The position numbers were made by a program, and so were the translations under genes. A stretch of DNA of 5,824 nt from Burkholderiales bacterium (GTDB taxonomy: Bacteria; Pseudomonadota; Gammaproteobacteria; Burkholderiales; Burkholderiaceae_C), in contig SYDB01000117.1 of assembly GCA_005786815.1 (NCBI GenBank), forward strand, positions 1-5,824. Direction: 5' to 3'. Under the pieces are notes generated by a model. It had not been told where the DNA came from, made no database searches, and was given only the letters and a program-made list of their open reading frames with translations. This document shows, one piece after another, positions 1-5,442 of this stretch (position 1 is its first letter; every line of letters starts with the position of its first letter).

Positions 1-497
1 AAGTCTTTTTTGTAGTGGCGAATGGTGTACATGTCGAGCAAACCCTGCGTTGGGTGAGCGTGGCGACCATCGCCCGCATTGATCACATGCACATGCGGCG
101 CGACATGCTCAGCGATGAGGTGCGGCGCGCCGGACTCGCTGTGGCGCACCACAAAAATATCTGCCGCCATCGCGCTCAGGTTGGCGATGGTGTCGAGTAG
201 AGATTCGCCTTTGCTGGCTGAAGAGCGTGCAATATCCAGATTGAACACGTCGGCTGACAAGCGCGTGGCGGCGATCTCAAATGTCGTGCGGGTTCGCGTG
301 CTGTTCTCGAAGAACAGATTGAATACGCTTTTGCCGCGCAGCAAGGGGACTTTTTTCACTTCGCGGTCGTTGACCGATACGAAATTGGCTGCGTGGTCCA
401 AGATATGGGTGAGGATGTCGCGCGACAGTCCTTCTGTCGAGAGCAAATGGATCAGCTCGCCGTTTTTGTTGAGTTGCGGATTGCGCTTGTAGAGCAT
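1..497 (-). CDS. pyrB: Aspartate carbamoyltransferase catalytic chain, N-terminal half (cut by left edge)
   Basis: This enzyme condenses carbamoyl phosphate with aspartate to give N-carbamoyl-aspartate, the committed step of de novo pyrimidine synthesis in the cytosol. About 165 residues are visible and the frame is open to the window edge. Seen directly: the carbamoyl-phosphate loop FENSTRTRT (residues 63-71), the SSASKGES loop with K96, the VVRH segment (R118, H119) and HPTQGLLD starting at H148. By family knowledge these correspond to E. coli STRT 52-55, K84, R105 and H134/Q137, so every active-site element in the visible part is intact. The family is usually 305-325 residues, so about half is missing, including the aspartate-binding domain. 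The ATG at 497-495 is chosen because GGAAGG lies 5 bases upstream and the protein opening ([10 protein letters not shown]) matches beta-proteobacterial PyrB. It follows pyrR after one base and is the last visible gene of the operon. Confidence 0.96.
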   Translation of the reverse strand, partial: MLYKRNPQLNKNGELIHLLSTEGLSRDILTHILDHAANFVSVNDREVKKVPLLRGKSVFNLFFENSTRTRTTFEIAATRLSADVFNLDIARSSASKGESLLDTIANLSAMAADIFVVRHSESGAPHLIAEHVAPHVHVINAGDGRHAHPTQGLLDMYTIRHYKKD

Positions 498-498
498 G

Positions 499-996
499 TC
501 AGCCTTCCACCGAGAAACTAAATCGTCCGTCTGCCGCTTTGGCCAGCGCCAGCAGCTGGTCTGCAGGCAGCGCGATACGCGCTGCAGCAAAGTCGGCTTG
601 CACCGGCAACTCGCGCCCACCACGGTCTACCAACACGGCCAGTTGCACGCTGGCAGGTCGGCCGTAATCGAACAATTCGTTGAGCACCGCGCGGATGGTG
701 CGTCCGGTGTAGAGCACGTCGTCGAGCAAGATCACGTGTGCTGCGTTCACTTCAAACGGCAGTTTGGTTTGACCGCCGTCTGCCAAACCACGTTTGGCAA
801 AGTCGTCGCGGTGCATGGCGGAAGAAATACTGCCAGCTTCGCCAGTGAGATTCAGGTCTTTTTGCAAACGGGTTGCTAACCACGCACCGCCGGAGGTGAT
901 GCCCACAAGCCGACTCGTTGGGGTCAACATGGCGCCTACCCCTTTGCACAAGGTTTGGTAGAGACTTTCAGCATCTAAAGATAAGCGTCCGCTCAT
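499..996 (-). CDS. pyrR: PyrR-type bifunctional regulator / uracil phosphoribosyltransferase
   Basis: A type I phosphoribosyltransferase-fold protein of 165 residues, a normal length for PyrR (about 165-180). PyrR converts uracil and PRPP to UMP; in Gram-positive bacteria it also binds pyr mRNA leaders to control attenuation. The PRPP loop is unmistakable at residues 88-103 ([16 protein letters not shown]). Further family signatures are the SGG loop near residue 35, the MHRDDF segment near 61-66 and VDRGGRELP at 123-131, where Gram-positive PyrR has His in place of the second Gly. The ATG at 996-994 is preferred over one 12 codons upstream. It has GGAG 5 bases before it, overlaps the ruvX stop as ATGA, and gives the expected N-terminus. 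UPRTase activity is a family inference. RNA-binding attenuation is doubtful here because no leader precedes the gene. pyrB follows after one base. Confidence 0.93.
   Translation of the reverse strand: MSGRLSLDAESLYQTLCKGVGAMLTPTSRLVGITSGGAWLATRLQKDLNLTGEAGSISSAMHRDDFAKRGLADGGQTKLPFEVNAAHVILLDDVLYTGRTIRAVLNELFDYGRPASVQLAVLVDRGGRELPVQADFAAARIALPADQLLALAKAADGRFSFSVEG
503..508 (-). promoter_or_regulatory. Ribosome binding site of pyrB inside the end of pyrR
   Basis: The minus strand reads GGAAGG here, 5 bases before the pyrB ATG. It is a strong Shine-Dalgarno match lying in the last sense codons of pyrR. This fixes the pyrB start and implies that ribosomes finishing pyrR can reload directly on pyrB. 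Confidence 0.7.
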
Positions 997-1409
997 GGCA
1001 ACTCCGCAAAAAATTGGTTCAAGATGATGCACGCAGACGCAGCGTCCGCATCTTTGGCGCCTTGGCTCAAGGCCTCAGTGGTGCTGTAGCGTTCGTCGAC
1101 TTCGAAGACCTGCAAGTTAAATCGTCCATGCAATTGACGACCAAATTTACGGGCGCGCACCGTGTTTTCGTGTTCAGCGCCATCCGGGTGAAAAGGCACT
1201 CCAATGACCAGTGCGTCGGGTTGCCACTCTTGGATACGCGCATCGATTTCGCGCCAGCGCGCATCGCCTTGGGCGTTGACAGTAGGGAGAGGTTGGGCTT
1301 GGCGCAATACGCGGCTGCCAAACGCTACGCCTGTGCGTTGGGTACCAAAATCAAAAGCCAAAAACGATTGCAACTGGGCCGACACAGCGATGGCCGTGGC
1401 GTTGCTCAT
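993..1409 (-). CDS. ruvX: RuvX/YqgF family, putative pre-16S rRNA nuclease / Holliday junction resolvase-like
   Basis: A 138-residue protein of the RNase H-like fold, the usual length for YqgF/RuvX. Seen directly: the first strand motif FDFGTQRTGVAFG with Asp20, VIGVPFHPDG near 68-77, VDERYSTTEA with Glu106, and DAASACIIL with Asp122. By family knowledge the acidic residues in these three places form the metal-binding catalytic set, so the enzyme looks intact. E. coli YqgF is implicated in 16S rRNA 5' end processing, and a Holliday-junction role was proposed earlier from the fold; the sequence does not decide between them. The ATG at 1409-1407 overlaps the yqgE stop as ATGA and gives the normal N-terminus, with a moderate GGGA 5 bases upstream. 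An in-frame ATG ten codons earlier would lie inside yqgE and lacks support. The 3' end overlaps pyrR by four bases. Confidence 0.95.
   Translation of the reverse strand: MSNATAIAVSAQLQSFLAFDFGTQRTGVAFGSRVLRQAQPLPTVNAQGDARWREIDARIQEWQPDALVIGVPFHPDGAEHENTVRARKFGRQLHGRFNLQVFEVDERYSTTEALSQGAKDADAASACIILNQFFAELP
1002..1005 (-). promoter_or_regulatory. Ribosome binding site deciding the pyrR start
   Basis: GGAG on the minus strand, 5 bases before the ATG at 996. It lies within the last codons of ruvX and supports the shorter pyrR start that overlaps the ruvX stop by four bases. Confidence 0.55.
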
Positions 1410-2101
1410 GAATGTCCCGCCTCGGAAGACAGCATCCAAGACTGCAGGCCCAACAAGCCCATGGCACGCTCGTAACGTTCTTCGATGGGCGTGTCAAAAA
1501 TCACATCGGCGTCGGCACCGACTGTGAGCCAACTGTTTTCCGCCAATTCCGATTCCAACTGACCTTCGCCCCAAGCGGAATAGCCCAGCGAAATCAATAC
1601 TTTGCGCGGACCGGCACCGGTGGAGAGGGCTTCTAAAACGTCTTTCGAAGTCGTCATCTCCAAGCCGCCAGGGATCATCATGGTGGAAGCGTAGACCGAC
1701 TCGGTCTTCAATGGGTTGGGGGCATCCTTTGCGGGTCCACCAGGCTGTCCCAAATCTAGGTTACCTTGGACAGGTTCTGCACCTGCTTGTAATGGGAAAG
1801 AGCCGGTTTGCGCATCGGCAAACATCGCCTCATGCAACACAAAGCCGCGTTCGGTGTGCACAGGGCCGCCCTTTAATACAGGCGCATCCAGCAAATCTGC
1901 CCGGTGAAGCGGCAGTTCTACCTTCTCAAACAAACTGCGCATAGACAAATCGCTGGGTTTGTTAATCACCAAACCTAAGGCGCCGCGTTCGCTGTGTTCG
2001 CACAAATACACCACGCTTTTGGCAAAAGACGCGTCCTCCAGCCCGGGCATTGCGATCAAAAAGTGATGCGTCAGGTTGATGGAGGCAGAATCTGCTGTCA
2101 T
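1406..2101 (-). CDS. yqgE: YqgE/AlgH family protein (DUF179)
   Basis: A 231-residue cytosolic protein of the YqgE/AlgH family; its biochemical function is not established. Conserved segments seen: HHFLIAMPGL at 12-21, GLVINKP at 43-49, KGGPV near 77-81 and GYSAWGEGQLESELAENSWL at 173-192, near the C-terminal end of the fold. Compared with E. coli YqgE (about 187 residues) there is extra Gly/Pro-rich sequence around residues 103-133, probably a disordered loop insertion. The ATG at 2101 is used because the conserved core begins only about ten residues later, leaving no room for a later start. No Shine-Dalgarno sequence is visible; the 12 bases upstream are AT-rich with a TAAAAT hexamer. It is the first gene of the minus-strand operon and overlaps ruvX by four bases, a pairing (yqgE-ruvX) common in proteobacteria. 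Confidence 0.95.
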   Translation of the reverse strand: MTADSASINLTHHFLIAMPGLEDASFAKSVVYLCEHSERGALGLVINKPSDLSMRSLFEKVELPLHRADLLDAPVLKGGPVHTERGFVLHEAMFADAQTGSFPLQAGAEPVQGNLDLGQPGGPAKDAPNPLKTESVYASTMMIPGGLEMTTSKDVLEALSTGAGPRKVLISLGYSAWGEGQLESELAENSWLTVGADADVIFDTPIEERYERAMGLLGLQSWMLSSEAGHS

Positions 2102-2107
2102 TCTGTG

Positions 2108-2113
2108 ATTTTA
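2108..2113 (-). promoter_or_regulatory. Possible -10 element for the yqgE-ruvX-pyrR-pyrB operon
   Basis: The minus strand reads TAAAAT, one mismatch from the sigma-70 -10 consensus, ending 6 bases before the yqgE ATG. No good -35 hexamer stands 16-18 bases upstream. If real, transcription would start at or next to the ATG, which fits the missing Shine-Dalgarno sequence (leaderless message). The hexamer touches the ribosome site of divergent phrB. Weak evidence from one hexamer. Confidence 0.22.
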
Positions 2114-2117
2114 AAGG
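2113..2117 (+). promoter_or_regulatory. Ribosome binding site of phrB
   Basis: AAAGG, 6 bases before the ATG at 2124. It supports that start over an internal ATG at residue 16 and lies inside the 22-base spacer shared with divergent yqgE. Confidence 0.5.
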
Positions 2118-2123
2118 CTGAAC

Positions 2124-3611
2124 ATGACACGCTCCCCACACCCCATCCAGCAGGTTGACGCTGGCTTGATGTGGTTTCGGCGCGACTTGCGCGCTTTTGA
2201 CAATGCTGCCCTCCACCATGCCTTGACCCAGTGCAAGCAAGTGCACTGCGTATTTGTGTTCGACAGCGACATCTTGGGCCCATTGCCTAAGGCAGACCGC
2301 CGGGTGGAATTCATCCGCGAGTCCTTGGTGGCTTTGGACGCTGATTTACAAGCCTTGTGCGCACAAAAAGGCGTCGGTTTGATCGTGCGCCACGGCAAAG
2401 CGGTGGAAGAAATCGCCCGCCTCGCCCAAGAACTCCATGTGCAAGAAGTATTTGCCAACCACGACTATGAGCCCGCCGCCATTGAACGCGATGCCAAAGT
2501 GCGCGGCGCACTGGCCAATGCAGGCATCGGCTTGCAAACCTACAAAGACCATGTGATTTTTGAGCGCAGCGAAGTACTGACCCAAATGGGTAAGCCCTAC
2601 GGCGTGTTCACCCCATATAAAAATGCTTGGTTGCAAAAGTTAACGCCAGCGTATTTAGAGGGCTACGCGATACAACCGCTTGCCAAGGCCTTGGCGCCTC
2701 GGGCTAAGCATTTGCAACTGCCCGTCCCAAGCTTGGCAGACATTGGTTTTGAGACCACTAATTTAAAGCAACTGGCGGTTCCCACAGGCAGTGCCGGTGG
2801 CCAGATATTGTTTGAAGATTTTTTTGACCGCATGGACCGCTACGACGAAGCGCGTAACTTTCCTGCGGTCAAAGGCCCTAGTTATTTAGGCGTGCATTTG
2901 CGCTTTGGTACCGTGTCTATACGCGAATTGGCGGGCGCGGGACACCAACGCATGTTGGCGGGCTCCAAAGGTGCCGAGGTATGGTTGTCGGAATTGATTT
3001 GGCGGGAGTTTTATCACCAGATCTTGCACCACCACCCGCAAGTCGTGAAGTCTGCTTTTAAGCGCGAGTACGACGCTATTGCCTGGGAACACGGTAAGTT
3101 GGCCAAGCAACGCTTTGCCGCGTGGTGCGAAGGCCGCACCGGATATCCATTGGTCGACGCCGCCATGGCGCAGATCAACCAGACGGGCTATATGCACAAC
3201 CGCTTGCGCATGGTGGTAGCCAGCTTTTTGGTGAAAGACTTAGGGATTGACTGGCGCTGGGGCGAACAGTATTTCGCCACACATTTGAACGACTTTGATT
3301 TGGCTGCTAACAACGGTGGCTGGCAATGGGCAAGCTCCAGCGGCTGCGATGCCCAGCCCTATTTCCGTATCTTCAACCCCATCAGCCAAAGCGAAAAGTT
3401 TGATGCAGAAGCTAAATTTATCCGCCGCTATCTGCCCGCCTTGGCTGGGCTCAATAACAAAGATATCCATGCGCCATGGCTGGCCAAGCCCATCGCATTG
3501 GAAGCCGCTGGTGTGGAAATTGGTAAGAACTACCCCGAGCCTATCGTCGACCACGCCCAAGCCCGAGCTGAGACCTTGGCGCGTTATGCGGTCGTGAAAA
3601 AAGCGGCTTAG
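2124..3611 (+). CDS. phrB: Deoxyribodipyrimidine photolyase (class I CPD photolyase)
   Basis: A 495-residue flavoprotein that uses blue/near-UV light to split cyclobutane pyrimidine dimers; FADH- is the catalytic cofactor and an antenna pigment harvests light. The N-terminal antenna domain begins at LMWFRRDLRAFDN (15-27), with NHDYE near 112-116 where E. coli Glu109 contacts folate. The FAD domain carries HLRFG (258-262), WREFY (293-297), GRTGYPLVDAAM (337-348), HNRLRM (358-363) and LAANNGGWQW (393-402). By alignment from memory, W400, W377 and W321 match the E. coli electron-transfer triad W382/W359/W306, and N396 matches N378, a hallmark of CPD rather than cryptochrome function. Length is slightly above E. 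coli PhrB (472), and the gene looks intact. The ATG has AAAGG 6 bases upstream. It diverges from yqgE across 22 bases and its stop overlaps that of the convergent 215-residue ORF. Antenna chromophore identity is not decided. Confidence 0.96.
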   Translation: MTRSPHPIQQVDAGLMWFRRDLRAFDNAALHHALTQCKQVHCVFVFDSDILGPLPKADRRVEFIRESLVALDADLQALCAQKGVGLIVRHGKAVEEIARLAQELHVQEVFANHDYEPAAIERDAKVRGALANAGIGLQTYKDHVIFERSEVLTQMGKPYGVFTPYKNAWLQKLTPAYLEGYAIQPLAKALAPRAKHLQLPVPSLADIGFETTNLKQLAVPTGSAGGQILFEDFFDRMDRYDEARNFPAVKGPSYLGVHLRFGTVSIRELAGAGHQRMLAGSKGAEVWLSELIWREFYHQILHHHPQVVKSAFKREYDAIAWEHGKLAKQRFAAWCEGRTGYPLVDAAMAQINQTGYMHNRLRMVVASFLVKDLGIDWRWGEQYFATHLNDFDLAANNGGWQWASSSGCDAQPYFRIFNPISQSEKFDAEAKFIRRYLPALAGLNNKDIHAPWLAKPIALEAAGVEIGKNYPEPIVDHAQARAETLARYAVVKKAA

Positions 3612-3618
3612 TCGCCGC
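3597..3618 (-). terminator. Intrinsic terminator of the minus-strand 215-residue ORF, embedded in phrB
   Basis: On the minus strand GCGGC (3618-3614), a six-base loop GACTAA and GCCGC (3607-3603) form a five-pair all-GC stem followed at once by six Ts (3602-3597). The stop codon TAA of the upstream minus-strand gene is in the loop. The T run is the complement of the Lys-Lys codons ending phrB. The plus strand has no T run after the stem, so the signal acts in one direction only. The stem is short, so efficiency is uncertain. A competing upstream hairpin is described in the findings. Confidence 0.58.
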
Positions 3619-4255
3619 GCAAAGCGGCAAGCACCGACTCTTGGGGCGCACGCACATTGCCAACGGCAAATTGGTGCAACAGGCGACTAACTTCTTGTGC
3701 GCCTTGCAAGCTGGTTTTGATGTCGGAGATGATGCGCGTGGTGCGTAGTCTGGCGAGTTGCGAAGCCAGCGCATCCGCCACTTCATGCACAGAATTCAAA
3801 GAGACCTCTTGCGCCAACTGGGCCATATGGTGGGCGTCTAGTTGAAGCGTCTCAGGCACTTGGGGTTGTTGTTCTTGGGAACAGTCGTCCAAGATGCTGA
3901 CCAAGCGCTGGGTAATCACATCGGCTTGCTCTAAAAACAAGAGATGGTTGATCAAGTCCAAGCCTTCGAGCGAGGTTTCTTGGCCAGGGTCAAAGCTTTG
4001 GCGCAACAACAAACCGCTCATGATTTGGCTAGACGCACTGACTTCTTGCAAAGTGAGTTCGCGGGCACTGGCTTGGCACAGGCCGCTGAAGTAGTGCGCG
4101 GCCAAAGACCAAAAGGTCATCCAACCGGGGAAGGTTTCTTGCGCCGTTTGCTTTTGGCACAACGCTAATAACTGTTGTGCCGCTGGCAGATGGATCTGCG
4201 GCCGATGGCGCAGCAAAGCCAGCATTGGAGATTCAAATGCGTGGCGAACTTGCAT
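3608..4255 (-). CDS. Unrecognised 215-residue cytosolic helical protein
   Basis: I do not recognise this protein with confidence. It is 215 residues, rich in Leu, Gln, Ala and Ser, has no signal peptide or membrane segment, and looks largely alpha-helical. Two parts can be seen: an N-terminal part (1-123) with LPAAQQLLAL, FWSLAAHYFSGL (48-59) and LEGLDLINHLLFLEQ (96-110), and a C-terminal helical part (138-198) after an acidic/Gln/Pro linker (124-136). The spacing of the FW..AA..F block and the DLINHLLF block resembles, from memory, the FimL-like N-terminal scaffold of PilL/ChpA hybrid kinases; this is a weak inference, and no Hpt, kinase or receiver motif is present. Base and codon usage look like the neighbours. 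The ATG is 14 bases after the rubredoxin stop with only a distant AAGG, so co-transcription with rubredoxin is likely. The stop overlaps phrB's stop and sits in a terminator loop, suggesting a real expressed gene end. Confidence 0.72.
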   Translation of the reverse strand: MQVRHAFESPMLALLRHRPQIHLPAAQQLLALCQKQTAQETFPGWMTFWSLAAHYFSGLCQASARELTLQEVSASSQIMSGLLLRQSFDPGQETSLEGLDLINHLLFLEQADVITQRLVSILDDCSQEQQPQVPETLQLDAHHMAQLAQEVSLNSVHEVADALASQLARLRTTRIISDIKTSLQGAQEVSRLLHQFAVGNVRAPQESVLAALRGD

Positions 4256-4269
4256 GTCTGAGCAAGGCC

Positions 4270-4437
4270 TTAGATTTGCACCATTTCAAAGTCTTCTTTG
4301 CGCGCCGCGCATTCGGGACAAGTCCAGTTCATCGGCACTTGGTCCCAAGGGGTACCTGGGGCAATACCGTGTTCGGGATCTCCCGCAGCTTCGTCATAAA
4401 TCCAACCACAAATAAGACACATCCAAGTTTTTGCCAC
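4270..4437 (-). CDS. Rubredoxin
   Basis: A small iron electron-transfer protein whose single Fe is held by four cysteines, acting in the cytosol. From the GTG start it is 55 residues, the normal rubredoxin length (52-55). Seen: CLICG with C7 and C10, the conserved WIYDEAAGDPEHGIAPGTPW stretch, then NWTCPEC with C40 and C43; all four ligands are present. The redox partner is unknown. Start choice: an ATG exists 12 codons upstream (4473), but it would add an N-terminal tail unusual for the family and overlaps a likely -10 hexamer. The GTG at 4437 gives MAKTWMCLICG and has a purine-rich GAAGAAAG 7 bases upstream. It is divergent from the ThiD-like gene and followed after 14 bases by the unrecognised ORF, with which it probably forms a two-gene unit ending at the terminator in phrB. 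Confidence 0.93.
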   Translation of the reverse strand: MAKTWMCLICGWIYDEAAGDPEHGIAPGTPWDQVPMNWTCPECAARKEDFEMVQI

Positions 4438-4458
4438 GGCACTGCTTTCTTCAACGCA

Positions 4459-4464
4459 TAGAAT
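4459..4464 (+). promoter_or_regulatory. Candidate -10 element for the ThiD-like gene and hemL
   Basis: TAGAAT on the plus strand, one mismatch from consensus; the best -35 at 17 bases (4436-4441, ACGGCA) matches only three of six. Transcription would begin near 4471, about 18 bases before the ATG at 4489 and past the alternative TTG at 4468. The element is interleaved with the rubredoxin promoter. Confidence 0.28.
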
Positions 4465-4471
4465 GATTTGC

Positions 4472-4500
4472 ATTGTATCGACCGCCCCATGCCTTCAGAA
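4472..4500 (-). promoter_or_regulatory. Candidate sigma-70 promoter for rubredoxin
   Basis: The minus strand has TACAAT at 4477-4472 (one mismatch from TATAAT) and TTCTGA at 4500-4495 (three of six against TTGACA) with a 17-base spacer. The predicted start near 4465 leaves about 28 bases of leader before the GTG. This arrangement excludes the ATG at 4473, which overlaps the -10. Confidence 0.33.
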
Positions 4501-5430
4501 AACACCCCCGCCCTCCATCCCCACGACCTCAGCGATGAAAGTACAGCGGCGCCTCCTTGCGTGCTGATATTCAATGCCAACGATCCGAGCGGTGCGGGTG
4601 GAATTGGCGCGGATGTTTTGGCCAGTGCCTCGGTCGGGGCACATGCTTTGCCCGTAGTCACAGGTGCCTACATGCGCGACACGGCAGAAATATTCGACCA
4701 TGTGTCTTTTGACGAAGAAGCCGTCGCCGAACAAGCGCGCAGTGTGCTCGAAGACGTTAGCGTGCAAGTTATCAAAGTTGGCTTTTGTGGCAACCCAGAA
4801 AATCTCAGCGTGATCGCCGAAGTGGCGACTGACTACGCTGAAGTGCCCGTGGTGGCCTACATGCCTAATCTGTCTTGGTGGGGAGACGAAGCCATCGACG
4901 CCTACCTAGACGCGTTTCGCGAATTGATCTTGCCGCAAACCACGCTTTTGGTCGGCAACCACAACACCTTGTGGCGATGGTTGCTACCCGATTGGAGCAG
5001 CGAGAAAAGTCCAGGTCCGCGCGACTTGGCGCGCGCCGCCGCTGAAGTGGGCGTGCCTTATGTTTTGGTCACTGGCATCAGTCACCCAGACCAACAAGTA
5101 GAAAACGTCCTGGCCACACCGCACACTGTTTTGGTAACGGAGAAGTTCGAGCGTTTCGACGCTGTCTTCTCTGGTGCAGGCGACACCTTGAGCGCAACTC
5201 TGGCAGCATTGCTCGCCTCTGGCACCGATTTGGAAGCCGCCACCCGCGAAGGCTTGGCGTTTTTAGACCAATGCCTCAACAGTGGGTACCGCCCTGGCAT
5301 GGGCCACATCTTGCCCGACCGCTTGTTTTGGGCTGAACTCGAAGATGGCACCGAATCTCCTGCAGACAGCGATGACCGCTTGGCCACCGCCGAAGATTTC
5401 TCCCTCCCCCGTCATGAAACCAAGCATTGA
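4489..5430 (+). CDS. thiD: ThiD-like hydroxymethylpyrimidine/phosphomethylpyrimidine kinase (divergent)
   Basis: A 313-residue ribokinase-fold protein resembling the ThiD-like kinases of Burkholderiales, which are annotated as phosphorylating HMP and HMP-P for thiamine synthesis. Seen: LIFNANDPSGAGGIGADV (26-43), equivalent to the AGSDPSGGAGIQADL opening of ThiD, and the ATP/anion-hole motif FSGAGDTLSATLAAL (227-241) with Asp232 as likely base. Differences from textbook ThiD: the Gln of GIQAD is Gly, the DPVM strand reads AYMPNLSWW (123-131), the TPN..EA segment reads VGNHNTLW (155-162), and GTGC is GAGD. The substrate is therefore less certain than the fold. The C-terminal 30 residues are acidic and probably disordered. 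The ATG at 4489 is preferred over an in-frame TTG at 4468 that lies upstream of the predicted transcript start; no clear ribosome site is visible for either. Length is a little above typical ThiD (about 266-280). hemL follows after 12 bases, so the two are probably co-transcribed. Confidence 0.82.
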   Translation: MPSENTPALHPHDLSDESTAAPPCVLIFNANDPSGAGGIGADVLASASVGAHALPVVTGAYMRDTAEIFDHVSFDEEAVAEQARSVLEDVSVQVIKVGFCGNPENLSVIAEVATDYAEVPVVAYMPNLSWWGDEAIDAYLDAFRELILPQTTLLVGNHNTLWRWLLPDWSSEKSPGPRDLARAAAEVGVPYVLVTGISHPDQQVENVLATPHTVLVTEKFERFDAVFSGAGDTLSATLAALLASGTDLEAATREGLAFLDQCLNSGYRPGMGHILPDRLFWAELEDGTESPADSDDRLATAEDFSLPRHETKH

Positions 5431-5442
5431 GACAAAACCGCT

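Noticed and set aside
79..492. Plus-strand open frame of 137 codons opposite pyrB
   Set aside because: It lies wholly antisense to the conserved PyrB coding region, with no ribosome site or domain character.
997..1032. Longer pyrR from the ATG at 1032
   Set aside because: The added residues lie inside ruvX and have no family match. The ATG at 996 has GGAG at 5 bases and forms the ATGA overlap seen at the preceding junction too.
918..1475. Plus-strand open frame of 185 codons opposite ruvX and pyrR
   Set aside because: It is antisense to two genes with intact active-site motifs. Its translation has no recognisable domain and its composition looks like a reverse-complement shadow of GC-rich coding DNA.
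3240..3560. Minus-strand open frame of 106 codons inside phrB
   Set aside because: It covers the highly conserved FAD-binding region of the photolyase on the other strand. The protein constraint explains the openness.
4264..4271. Palindrome AAGGCCTT at the rubredoxin stop as an operator or terminator
   Set aside because: Eight bases with no loop or T run is within chance expectation and matches no known operator arrangement.
4438..4473. Longer rubredoxin from the ATG at 4473 (67 residues)
   Set aside because: The 12 extra residues are not typical of rubredoxins, the ATG overlaps a likely -10 (TACAAT), and the GTG at 4437 gives the family length with a purine-rich ribosome site.
4468..4488. 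TTG start for the ThiD-like protein at 4468
   Set aside because: It adds seven residues without family support and would precede the predicted transcript start. It is not fully excluded, since neither start has a clear ribosome site.
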